Source of the DNA: Phoronis ovalis
Taxonomy: Eukaryota > Phoronida > Phoronidae
Assembly: GCA_028565635.1 (NCBI GenBank)
Contig: JAOXYB010020170.1
Coordinates: 1 to 17,625 of the forward strand
Direction of reading: 5' to 3'
DNA length: 17,625 bases
The position numbers were made by a program, and so were the translations under genes. Shown piece after piece: positions 1 through 9,180 of the stretch. Numbering within the stretch: the stretch's first letter is position 1; every line of letters begins with the position of its first letter. Below the pieces are notes generated by a model. It was not told where the DNA came from. It ran no database searches and worked only from the letters and a program-made list of their open reading frames with translations.

Positions 1-357
1 ATTCACACACACATAATTGAAAAACCTTTTTGGAAATATTGATGTTGTGAATTAGTTGGCAGGAAGAAATGTGATTTGAACAGAATACTTCTTAGGGCTG
101 AATTTTAAAGTAAGGAGTGTTAATTGTACAATTAGAATCAAAAATCTTGTAGCATTTAAAATTTTTTTAAATAATAATTTTTGCTGCTTATTTACAAATT
201 AACAAAATTACAAAATTGTTATATTTTATAATATAACCCATTTGGAATGTACCTGAAATTGTCTTAGAAACTCTGTGAAATATTTTACAATACTTGAAAT
301 TATAGTAAGTTTGATCACTGGAATACATTTGCTCCTCCCAGTTATTTATGTTTTTAG
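1..357. other. AT-rich non-coding stretch, probably upstream intron
   Basis: No convincing coding sequence is seen. A short CA run lies at about 4-13. The stretch ends in TTATTTATGTTTTTAG, a plausible splice acceptor that directly precedes the open reading segment beginning at 358. It is therefore most simply the 3' end of an intron of the small plus-strand gene that follows. It could instead be 5' flanking DNA if transcription begins inside 358-486. A minus-strand open frame over 188-436 is low-complexity and shows no recognisable domain. Confidence 0.4.
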
Positions 358-486
358 TTACACCAGTCAGTTGTTTTAACTGTTGCTCATGTCCATGTTT
401 TAAAAAGTGCAAGATTCTCCAAAAATGGATTGTCAAGTGCCATATTACAAACTTCTTTATTTAGGGCTTCCAGAATTAATGTAATC
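358..486 (+). other. Upstream part of first visible exon of the small spliced gene (5' UTR or coding)
   Basis: The segment follows an acceptor-like TTTTTAG at 351-357. It is open in the same frame as the ATG at 487, with the in-frame stop TAG at 355-357 just before it. Read as protein it would give 43 residues, starting LHQSVVLT and ending ASRINVI. With only 43 codons, openness could be chance, so this may be 5' UTR, or coding sequence spliced in phase 0 from an exon outside the window. The strong context of the ATG at 487 favours the UTR reading slightly. Confidence 0.4.
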
Positions 487-1353
487 ATGGCAGGTGAGTT
501 TTGTTTGGAAAGTTTCCTAAAAGTATTTCGCATATAAACATTAAGTTACATGTGCAATGTTGAACTGGCACGAGCATTTCTTAGATATAAAATGTAAAGC
601 TTTTAAATGCAGGACCACCTCTACGACCACCTGACAATACATTACCTCGAGATCCTGTTAGAAGTACAAGAAATGTTGCTTTACAGGATTTTTGCAGACT
701 ACAAGCTAACCTAGTTATTCTGCAAGGTGGCACAGATTTTGTTGCTTTTAACAATAAATAGTGCAGCCAACATATTTAGTCTGAATAACTCCAGGTGAGG
801 AGATTTTTGTCAATATAATTTGTTAGATATGCTGGAAAAATCATGTACAGGTATCATCATGTTGGTTATAAAGTGACCCAGTGACCACACATTATTATGT
901 TACATTCACTGAATTGTAACAGTATCAGATAAGATTTTGATTTTTTACGAGACAATGGCTCTTTTGAAATGCAGGCTTTACATGTAGGTTTCAGAATGCA
1001 TTTTATGTTGGCCTTACCTAGGATAGATAAAACTCGATACTTGTGATATTTACATTGTTACCACCTAACACAACCAGAATCAAACTTATTTTAATGTTAA
1101 TTTTTAATATTACAAGACTGCTTTATTTTTTTTTTTTTGTATTTTCTATTTTATTTCAATTATAATAAATAAATGCCCATGCTATTTGCTTTAAGTTGCA
1201 CCGTTTTCACTAATATTGAATGTCGTGTTTTGTTCACTAGGTGTCTCTATGTCCTTGGCAAACTCCTTGAAGATCTATGATAATTTAATTAATGTCGCAC
1301 TAGATTTTGATTTAAGATTATGTGAGCTAACGAACGATACAAGATTTATCTAA
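487..1353 (+). CDS. Small spliced gene, 77-aa protein of unknown function (3 exons)
   Basis: The coding segments are 487-493, 613-726 and 1241-1353. Exon 1 ends at CAG|GTGAGT. Intron 1 (494-612) ends AAATGCAG. Exon 2 ends at CAAG|GTGGCA. Intron 2 (727-1240) ends in a pyrimidine-rich tract and TTCACTAG. Both junctions preserve frame (GCA G|GA and CAA G|GT), and the joined frame runs to TAA at 1351-1353. The start ATG has A at -3 and G at +4. The product has a proline-rich start (MAGPPLRPPDNTLPRDP). Two helix-like stretches follow (around VALQDFCRLQANLVILQ and SLANSLKIYDNLINVALDF), and it ends CELTNDTRFI. It has no signal peptide or membrane helix. I do not recognise the family. If 358-486 is coding, the protein continues further upstream. 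Three consistent splice sites plus a poly(A) signal just after the stop make a real gene likely. Confidence 0.6.
494..612 (+). other. Intron 1 of the small gene
   Basis: This is a 119-nt intron with the near-perfect donor GTGAGT and an acceptor AATGCAG. It splits a glycine codon after its first base (phase 1). Its short length is typical of a minimal insect intron. Confidence 0.6.
727..1240 (+). other. Intron 2 of the small gene
   Basis: This is a 514-nt intron with a weaker donor (GTGGCA) and a good acceptor (pyrimidine-rich run then CACTAG at 1235-1240), also in phase 1. It contains a run of 13 T at 1126-1138. If it is not removed, the frame reads eleven more codons from the exon boundary and stops at TAG 759-761. 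That stop follows directly on an AATAAA at 753-758. Confidence 0.55.
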
Positions 1354-1395
1354 GCTTAATCATGTTGCAATAAATGTAAAGAATCTCCATCGGCA
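1354..1395 (+). terminator. 3' UTR and poly(A) signal of the small gene
   Basis: A canonical AATAAA lies at 1369-1374, only 16 bases after the stop codon. Cleavage would be expected about 10-30 bases later, so the 3' end given here is approximate. This would make the 3' UTR very short. Confidence 0.5.
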
Positions 1396-1795
1396 TCTTT
1401 ATTATGACAGATGCAACATTTTCCTTTTTGATAAATGTAAGTATTGATGAAAAAATTCCGGTCGATTTTCCAGTCAGCAGGTGCACAAGCCACAGTGAGG
1501 TATCTATTACAAAACACATATTTACCTAGAGCCTCTTAACATTAAGCTTCCTAACAAACACGGGACGGGTTTGTGACTAGTGAGACTGGAAAAAAGAACG
1601 AAAGAAATTGTAAATATTCATTTCTTTTTCAACCGATCTTTATAGGACCGCCGGGGATTACGAGAAAAATAAATTTGAATCAAGTGCTAAGACGTCTTTG
1701 CACAGGTAAGCTGTTGACAACTAAAACATGAATGATTATAAAAATTAGTGCGTGACTTTACCGATTTGATATATATAGAAGCTATTATAGGTAGC
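1396..1795. other. Intergenic DNA between small gene and tRNA
   Basis: I see no supported gene here. The sequence is AT-rich with a slightly more GC-rich patch near 1560-1660. The short open frames overlapping the tRNA on both strands are shadows of the tRNA sequence. Confidence 0.5.
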
Positions 1796-1801
1796 AAAAA
1801 A
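1796..1801 (-). terminator. RNA polymerase III terminator (T6)
   Basis: On the minus strand a run of six T begins 8 bases downstream of the discriminator base of the tRNA. This is the standard pol III stop signal. It supports an active tRNA gene rather than a tRNA-derived repeat. Confidence 0.8.
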
Positions 1802-1808
1802 TGTAAAG

Positions 1809-1918
1809 CACCTCCGGCGGGACTCGAACCCGCAATCCCCGGCTTGCTGCCGTTCCTTGACGCTTTTCGGACTATTTGCATTAGGAGGCCGATGCCTTAT
1901 CCATTAGGCCACGGAGGC
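1809..1918 (-). tRNA. tRNA-Arg(CCT) with 37-nt intron
   Basis: This is the arginine tRNA reading AGG codons. On the minus strand the acceptor GCCTCCG pairs with CGGAGGT (one G-U), followed by discriminator G. The D-stem GCC/GGC encloses TAATGGATAA. The anticodon stem TCGGC pairs with GCCGG and the loop is CTCCTAA, with anticodon CCT at 1885-1883. The variable loop is GGATT, and the T-arm is GCGGG TTCGAGT CCCGC. Pol III A box (TGGCCTAATGG, 1901-1911) and B box (GGTTCGAGTCC, 1820-1830) are intact. The intron occupies 1881-1845, between positions 37 and 38. The mature RNA would be 73 nt before CCA addition. Intron AGGA (1857-1854) can pair with the anticodon-side TCCT, and the intron G three bases before the 3' splice site can pair with C32. 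Both fit the bulge-helix-bulge fold cut by the tRNA splicing endonuclease. Confidence 0.95.
1845..1881 (-). other. Intron of tRNA-Arg(CCT)
   Basis: This 37-nt insertion sits one base 3' of the anticodon, the canonical eukaryotic position. It begins ATGCAAATAG and ends ACGGCAGCA on the minus strand. Removing it restores an exact 7-nt anticodon loop and a fully paired 5-bp stem. The exact boundaries could shift by one base because A occurs on both sides of the 5' junction. Confidence 0.88.
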
Positions 1919-4900
1919 AGGCTTGTAAATTGTCCATGGAGAACGTTTTATCTGTATAGACTTGTGTGAAATAGTGAGCTATTAATAATTAAATAATTAG
2001 CTACAATTATAATGATGAAATATTAGGTACAGTTTGGATGATCAAATATTAGTTAGATAAAATTTTAATTAAAACTATAAAAGAAATCCTTGAATTCAAA
2101 AGAAGTAAATTAAAATAATGTACGGTGACGCCAAAATTGATTTTGAAAATTGCCTCTTGTTTTCTCATTTAAGCTGTTTTTTGAGATTATTTTAATCCTT
2201 GTTGTCTTTAGTTGTTAGAGTTTCCGGTTTTATCATTAATCTTGACGTCCACCCTTTCTTGAAAATGTTTTTAACATTCACTTCTTTAAGTGGGTATTAA
2301 AGTTAATGGCTAAGTTAAGGTCGAGGGATAAAATGAAGTATTTTTTGATGGCGGTTGTCATGTTCGGCGCCATTTGACATGTTAGTAAATTATCGGTTAG
2401 GTGTTATATTCCCTAGGTAGCAATGACAAATTTGATTAATCAGTTTCCAGCTACTGTTAACTTTTTCAGTCTTTAGTACCTGATAGAAACTATTGACATT
2501 TCTACCTAGATAATGGTCGAACTTGCGGATATAATTAACCTATTGATTGGTTTTGTTTTATTTGGCTTATCCTATTCATGTGTAAAATACCCATCAATTT
2601 AAGTATCGATTTTGATTTTGAGCGAAAAAACCCAACGTTTGTGTGCATTATAGTAGAAAAAAGTCTACTGAAGTTGTTCAGCACTGTAAATATATATTCA
2701 TGATAAGACAATTAACCAAGCAAGCGCCGGTAACAGGGTATCTTTCTTGTTTCTACATCTGGAATTTCTCCGTTCATAAAGATATGTTGTTTTTCAGTAT
2801 TGAATAAATACTGTATTCATGGAGTGCAGGAGGCAAGCATGTATTGTTTTTACTATTCATAGTAAAATAATATAGGTGAGCCATTATAGTCATGAACAAC
2901 ACGTGTACCTTACACGGCGGAAGTTTCTAGTTTATAAAAATAATCTCTCAGCTGCTCCCACCATCCATATTTATACAACACAAAATAAAAACAAAAGTGA
3001 TTCAATGAAAGCTATTCATGGTATTCGCCAAAGATGTCCTACTCATCTTTTGGTAAAAAATGAAGCTAATTTGTGTTCATAATCTGGCCTATTAGAGACC
3101 TGTTATTTGTTAACGTGGACTAGCCCAAGGCTGTTTCTTGTTCTGATTATATTGATTAATGAAATTCAGCCATTTCAACTATTCACTTGCTGTATGTTTT
3201 TTGATGCAATACACTTACATTTACATAGTCACTACACAGACTACGTGTCTTATAAATTTGCAATTTAATTATTTTTTAAATTAACTACAGCAACAGTAGT
3301 CTGATATTGTTGCAAATTGTAATCGAGAAATATAAATAAATTCAAATTGACAGTATTTATTTAGCATGACTGAAGAAAATTAGATATAGTACTTGTTAAC
3401 AAAAAGCAACAAGGGTCTAAACTTACATTGAAGTCCAAAACTAAAAATGTTAGAGATTATCTATTTCTGATCAGTAGTAATTGCACAACGGATATTACTA
3501 TAATTGTTTTACGGTTCAAAACTTATGTATACATATGATAGCAAACTTTAATTTTTATTTCTCTGAAGAAAATATGTCGACCTTAAAATGATTTGGTGTG
3601 AATGAAATTAAGCGTAATAAATGTGTTATTGTAGTGTGTAATTGTACACGTGTTTATCCTGTTCAATGTCCAGCGGTATGATTGACAGATACATTTATAT
3701 CAATTTGTTCACATGCCCTTGTACGAATACACAAATTCAATAAACTCTGCCAAAATTAATATAGTAATTATCTAGTAATAAATAATTTAAATTAAATCCT
3801 CTCATATTTAAAAAAAAATATTTAGTGGGTTGAGCTGTACTTAAAATACTTAAAATCGCTTGTAAGAATCCCAGGGGGACGAATACTCAAATTTAAACAT
3901 GTTCTGCCATAATATATTTATAATGCATATATCTCTCTACGTTTATTAAAACATTTCATTGCCTTTTGTCGTACGGAATAAACTGCAGTATAAAATTTCA
4001 TGTGCCAATATTCACATGTAATGAACTCGATCTGCCGAATTCGATAAAGCAATCATCTATTAGTAAATAATTTATATCCAATCGTGTCACGTTTTTTAAT
4101 CATGTTTCACCGCTTTTTAGGTGATACAGAAATAGTGTACAAATTTTCACTACGAATCCTTCAAAGAAAACGTTTTACCACATTTTAAAATGCCTGTCTA
4201 TTTACCTCTTGTTTAAATTAGTACTGTAATGTGTACTGATATTGTTATTTCTCATCGTGTTTTCCTCACATGTGTGAGACGTACGATGTAATAAGAATTT
4301 TAGTAAACTCTTATCTCTACCACTCATTATATATTAATGTATCCATGTCTAAACTAGTATTGTATGTTCTAATACTTTTTAAAGATTATACATCATTTAT
4401 TTCATTATGTTTTTTTTAATTCTGATTGTCTTTTTACGACAATGAGCATAAAACTTGCTTTAGAAAACTACAGTATTTTTATTTTATGAATACCCATTGT
4501 ATTTCGTTATATTTAAACTACTATTATACATTTTTATGATGTTCTTAGGATAAGAATATTTTCATCATGTTATTATTAATTTTCACGTATTTATTAGATG
4601 ATGAGTATTGAATGGACGGTACTGTCAATATTTACCTTAGACGGTATACATCAAATACAGCTTTCACGCATTTAACTGCTTACGTTTGTATTTTTGTGTA
4701 CTGTATAATGAATGAGTAAATAACCCCAAGGTGATGAAAGGGTCTCTTTTTACTGAGATATTTTTATAGGCGTACATCATCTGTGAGGTGAGCACATACC
4801 TATATTGGATCTGTGAATAGAAATACTAACCTTGCTAACAGGGGCGTCAAAGTAAAATGCGTTTGAAGAAATTATATTTGCGGTCAGAACGTCAACGCGA

Positions 4901-5130
4901 TGCTGATTATTCAGGTGTTAAAATACTCATCGATTAGGAATTGGTGTTCCATAGTATCAAGTATAAGACCGGGTATAAGATTGAGAAATAACTTTTAATA
5001 GTGATGTATGTAAAGTCAATAAAGTGATAAAAAACAGCACTCAACGAACGATTTGGTGAAATAAAAATATTCCTTGTTGGACAATGAAACATTCAATGAA
5101 AATTAAAACTTAGTGCGTTGGAATAACATA
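1919..5130. other. AT-rich non-coding DNA, no supported gene
   Basis: I see no long open frame, no transposase or reverse transcriptase signature and no tRNA. The 68-codon frame at 2876-3082 has no recognisable domain and no splice support. A pair of GCCAT cores in opposite orientations (2348-2373) is the one compact motif group. This stretch probably begins as intergenic DNA and may contain distant upstream sequence of the LRR gene. Confidence 0.5.
2347..2375. promoter_or_regulatory. Inverted pair of YY1/PHO-like sites
   Basis: GATGGCGGT at 2347-2355 contains ATGGC (GCCAT on the minus strand). GGCGCCATTT at 2366-2375 contains GCCAT on the plus strand. The GCCAT core is the binding core of YY1 and its insect homologue Pleiohomeotic. 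The two cores lie about 20 bp apart in a locally GC-richer patch. This is motif-level evidence only. Confidence 0.2.
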
Positions 5131-6094
5131 GGTAAGTTTTAAAAAAGTCGGGAAAAAAGTCAACATCTAAAAAATAAGAATACCTATTATTTAATTTAGT
5201 TACATTTTCTTAATTTCAATACCTGTTGATAGATGAAAAGTCAAAGAAGCCTTGCCCACGATATACCGGCATATTCAATGTATAATTAACTATTATGTAT
5301 AAAAATAAAAATATGACAACATTTATAAAAAATTTAGTCTGCTTTGAACTTCCACCATTTTCCGTTTAGTGTTGTAATTATGCATTGATCTATCTCGAGG
5401 TTCTGAGGATGGGCTGTCAACCCATATGTGATTTATAGTAACCCTTATGGTATATTTTATAAATGATCACATGTGAGTAGTACGACAAACAACTATTATC
5501 GTATGCACAAAAAAATTAACTCTACAGCTGTTGGTGCGCGGAGACAGGTTATATAGTTTATTTTTTACTTTTACAACATTATGCAACCTGTTACACTATA
5601 AGCAAACTTCGACTCTAGTTATACAGTTGCTGTAAGTTTCTCTCGAAGTTGCTGTTCAGTACTTTGAAGCTTCAATCATGCATTTTCCGGTATGGAAGAC
5701 GGGCGTACTACTTTTAAACAGGTTTATGTCGACTCCTGGGCCTCCCGGGTTTTAACAGTAATATTTTATTAGTTTACTACGACAGCCCAGGAAACCTACT
5801 TTGGACAATGGTGTAGATGGCTTTAATGATTAGTTTTAAAGACGTGCAATATCTCCACGCATTCACTTATGATACTTGTAGTTTGCCCCGAGTCTGCCTC
5901 TCGGATACAATATGAAATCTAATAAAATTCCATATTAGCGCTTTTGACAGATGTTAATCTGTCGTCGTAATTAGTGGCTGGTGTTATGCGACATATAATT
6001 AGTTAAGCAGCTGAATATGAGCGACTAATGGTATAATTGTCATCAATAATGAAATTTCTATGATACGTGTTATCTCCTGGGAAACTGTTACTAT

Positions 6095-6120
6095 GTCAAC
6101 CTTTTTACCTACAGGTTGAC
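6095..6120. repeat. Perfect 8-bp inverted repeat (hairpin)
   Basis: GTCAACCT (6095-6102) and AGGTTGAC (6113-6120) are perfect inverted arms around a 10-nt loop. The right arm continues as TTGACCTTAA. Its complement, TTAAGGTCAA, resembles an extended monomeric nuclear-receptor half-site of the FTZ-F1/ERR type. Confidence 0.55.
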
Positions 6121-6142
6121 CTTAATTTATTTTGGAATAAAA

Positions 6143-6165
6143 AAAACATGTATCTAACATGTTTT
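6143..6165. repeat. Perfect 8-bp inverted repeat (hairpin)
   Basis: AAAACATG (6143-6150) and CATGTTTT (6158-6165) form a perfect stem with a 7-nt loop, TATCTAA. It lies 22 bp after the previous hairpin. Confidence 0.55.
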
Positions 6166-9100
6166 ATGAATCGGTAGATTTAATAAGTAAGACATAGCAT
6201 CACCGAACAGCAAGCACTTTTATCAGCAAGGTATGAGAATATAAAATTCAAAAACACTATTTAATTTTTTATGTACAAGAATATTTTTTCGCATAGAACA
6301 AATATTTTTCTACAAATGTCTACTTTATTCATATTCACAACAGACGGAAATTCATTTATACCTAAATCGGACAATTTTTAATATGTATTTTAAGTTTTTG
6401 AAAGAAATGAGCTAATTCCTCGATCGCTGAATTTCTAGTGCAACAACCTGAAAGCGCGACAGTTAGTAATTAAAACTATCCATCATGTAACAAATTCCAG
6501 TAATTATCTCATTAAAGATTGTTGTCTCGCAAAATAAATGACTACAAGATCCCTTTAATTGCTTACATTCCAGCAGCAGTAGAAATAAACTTGTCACAAA
6601 GTTTACTTAAAGAAACGTGCCATTCGGTCATCGGTTCGAGCACAGTTCCTATATATGCATAAAGAATATTCAATCTGATTCATTTTCACGCAATTTACAA
6701 AAGAGTTTTTGCATTAGTTGTCTATTTTCAGTCTATTAAACTGATTTATTGTTCCTCAGCTTTATTATTAGTTTAGGAATTCAAGGAATAATTTCATTAG
6801 CTGTCGAGCGTTGTTAGCTTGAATTGCAGCAAATGATTTGTATACTGATTTTTTTCTTCTTAAGCGAAATGCAACTGTCACATAAAAGGCTTTTTTTAAT
6901 TAAAACAATCTCGCACGTTATAATGGTTCAGTGCTTGTATTGCTTCCCTGCTCTGCTGTAGGTGCATAGTATTTGTAAACATTACCAGTTGGAGATAGTT
7001 AATTCATATATCTCGCTAATTTATTTCCATTTATATATTACTTTCATTAATTGGCTCTCGAAGTTGTCGTTGATTTCCAGCTGAGAAAATAACGATGAAT
7101 GTAGATATACAGTTTCACGTTTTTGAGCGGTGAGTTTTAAAAGAATTAAAAAAAACATATAATAAAAAATGAGGCCACGTTTAAGTCAATTACGAATATT
7201 AAGTTATCGCGTTTCACCTGTACCCAGACAAAAATATTATTAATTTACTTTAAGTAATTGTTCTGATGAGAAATAAATGACACTTAGTCAAAAGCCAAAT
7301 TACAATATGTCACAGCACTGCAATTATATGAAATCTCTAACCTCATCTTTTAGTAATTGCATTGCGAGCGTCTAACTATCCAACTTTTTTCTCATTCTAG
7401 CTTATGGAAAAATGCTGAAATCTATATTGCTGAAAGCAGGAATACAATAGAATTGTAAGGATATATGTATCCATTATATGTATATATACATTAAATCTAT
7501 ATTAGCTCCGTTAATTACATCCTATCTTATTATTAATGCTATAATTGTTTTAATATCATTTTTATATTAGAAGCTAGTATACTATGCTTTTACCCCCTTG
7601 TACTTAAAATGAACTCTTCCACAACACGAAATATACATATGTGTGTGTAAGAGGTAACGGGCGGGTTAAAAGTTTGTTTTCTTGACAAAGTGAAGATGTG
7701 AAGACAGGACTGGATAACATAAGGTCTCTTGAAAATCACCCTACTGAATAAAACGATCTTCTTGTCACCGTTTTTATTTGAAAGGTATGTAGTTTAGCAC
7801 CTTCATACACTCGGTTAACGCGGTTGTCACATAACAGGAACTCGGAGCCCCGACTACAGCAAGAACTTATAATTGCTCCCGGGATTCGCAAAAAAGCAAT
7901 TGTTTGAAAAAATTCAATGTGCTACTTATCCATTTATTAGTAACTGGAAATGTAGTTTGAACAAAATGAAATAATGAATTAAAATAAATCCAGTCACGTG
8001 CTAGACATTTTTATAAAAATGCATGTTATTATTTTCGGATTTGTTATTACGCATAGATAAAAGAGCAACATGTTAGATATGAGCGAATTATTGAAATTGT
8101 TAACTTAGTTATGTCGTGGGGATTTTGAGAAATACTGTGAGAAATTTCCATAGAAATTATAACCTTTTATATTAATATATATTAGTTTGATGAGGCCCTG
8201 AATAGATGCCTGATTAGTAACAAGTTAGGCTAACGAGCGATCGCGTTAATAATGAGTATCAATTACCTGCTCGTCTCTTTACATTTGCTTCGGTTATAAT
8301 TGCATTTTATTAAATGGCACTCGTCAAGTAGTAACATCGATCCAACGCTAATATCATTTACGAGAAGGAAATATTAAATTTTACTTGCTCCCTGATTTGG
8401 AGTATTGATCTAGATGTTTTTGTAAAATGAAAATTATCCCAGTTCACTAGTTAGTTATTTGCAAACTAAAAACACGCACACCATGCTAAATATATGTTCA
8501 CCAAGGTACTGATTCCATAGCATGTGCAAGTAATATTTTTGTTTAAATGTTAGAGAAGGTGCTGCGCTGTCTACAGTTTAACATCTTAATGTACAGTGCA
8601 AGCTTGTGTACAGTTGTAAAGTTGCGAACATAATGTATGTAACAGACTGGTTTAAAAATCAGAAATTTTCAAAAATATTCATTTAATCCTTCCTAATTTA
8701 ATATCAACAAAGAGTTTAAAATGTATTTATAATGTTGCAGTACACGAAAAATCGTTGTAAAAATGTCAAAAAAAACCAACGTGTCTTTTTTTGTAGCAGA
8801 ATGTCCATTCCCATAAGTAATGTACTCCGCAGGGAACAGTTATTCTTGATTATAGTTTTATTATCAGGCAAAATTAAATATAAAATTAAGCACAGGATAA
8901 ATAAACTTGTCTTTAACAGCAAGAATAATGAATGTTAAATGAACAAAAAATGAATCATGAAAATCTGTCGTCTCCATCCATTCCTTAGTGACTGTCTGTA
9001 GTGAGAATATTTGATTAAATGACAATCTGTTGCATGCATGCTGTGCTTCGTTATCTAATTACTGCCTGATGAAGTGGTAAAAATAATAACTTCGCATCAG

Positions 9101-9180
9101 CATAAGTTCATAATAATGTAAGCAATGTCTGACATGGTCCACATGTACACGCGGTAGTGATATATACTCTCGTCTTTTCC

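Larger units (their letters stand above)
5131..9180. other. AT-rich non-coding DNA, possible start of long 5' intron of LRR gene
   Basis: No coding region is seen. The string TAG|GTAAGT at 5129-5137 is a perfect-looking splice donor and could end a 5' UTR exon of the LRR gene. Other donor-like strings occur (AAG|GTATGA near 6229, AAG|GTATGT near 7783), and none can be proven. Two compact hairpins lie at 6095-6165. A 14-bp TA-rich perfect palindrome, ATGTATATATACAT, lies at 7478-7491. Confidence 0.4.

Noticed and set aside
1809-1918. tRNA-derived SINE instead of a true tRNA gene
   Set aside because: Acceptor, D, anticodon and T stems are intact, the intron is in canonical position and a T6 terminator follows within 8 bases. 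No tRNA-unrelated body or tail is attached.
1687-1969. Short frames on both strands across the tRNA
   Set aside because: They are translations of the tRNA gene and its flanks; a fully folded tRNA explains the sequence.
2876-3082. 68-codon plus-strand frame
   Set aside because: There is no recognisable domain and no flanking splice or poly(A) support, and the length is expected by chance over such a stretch.
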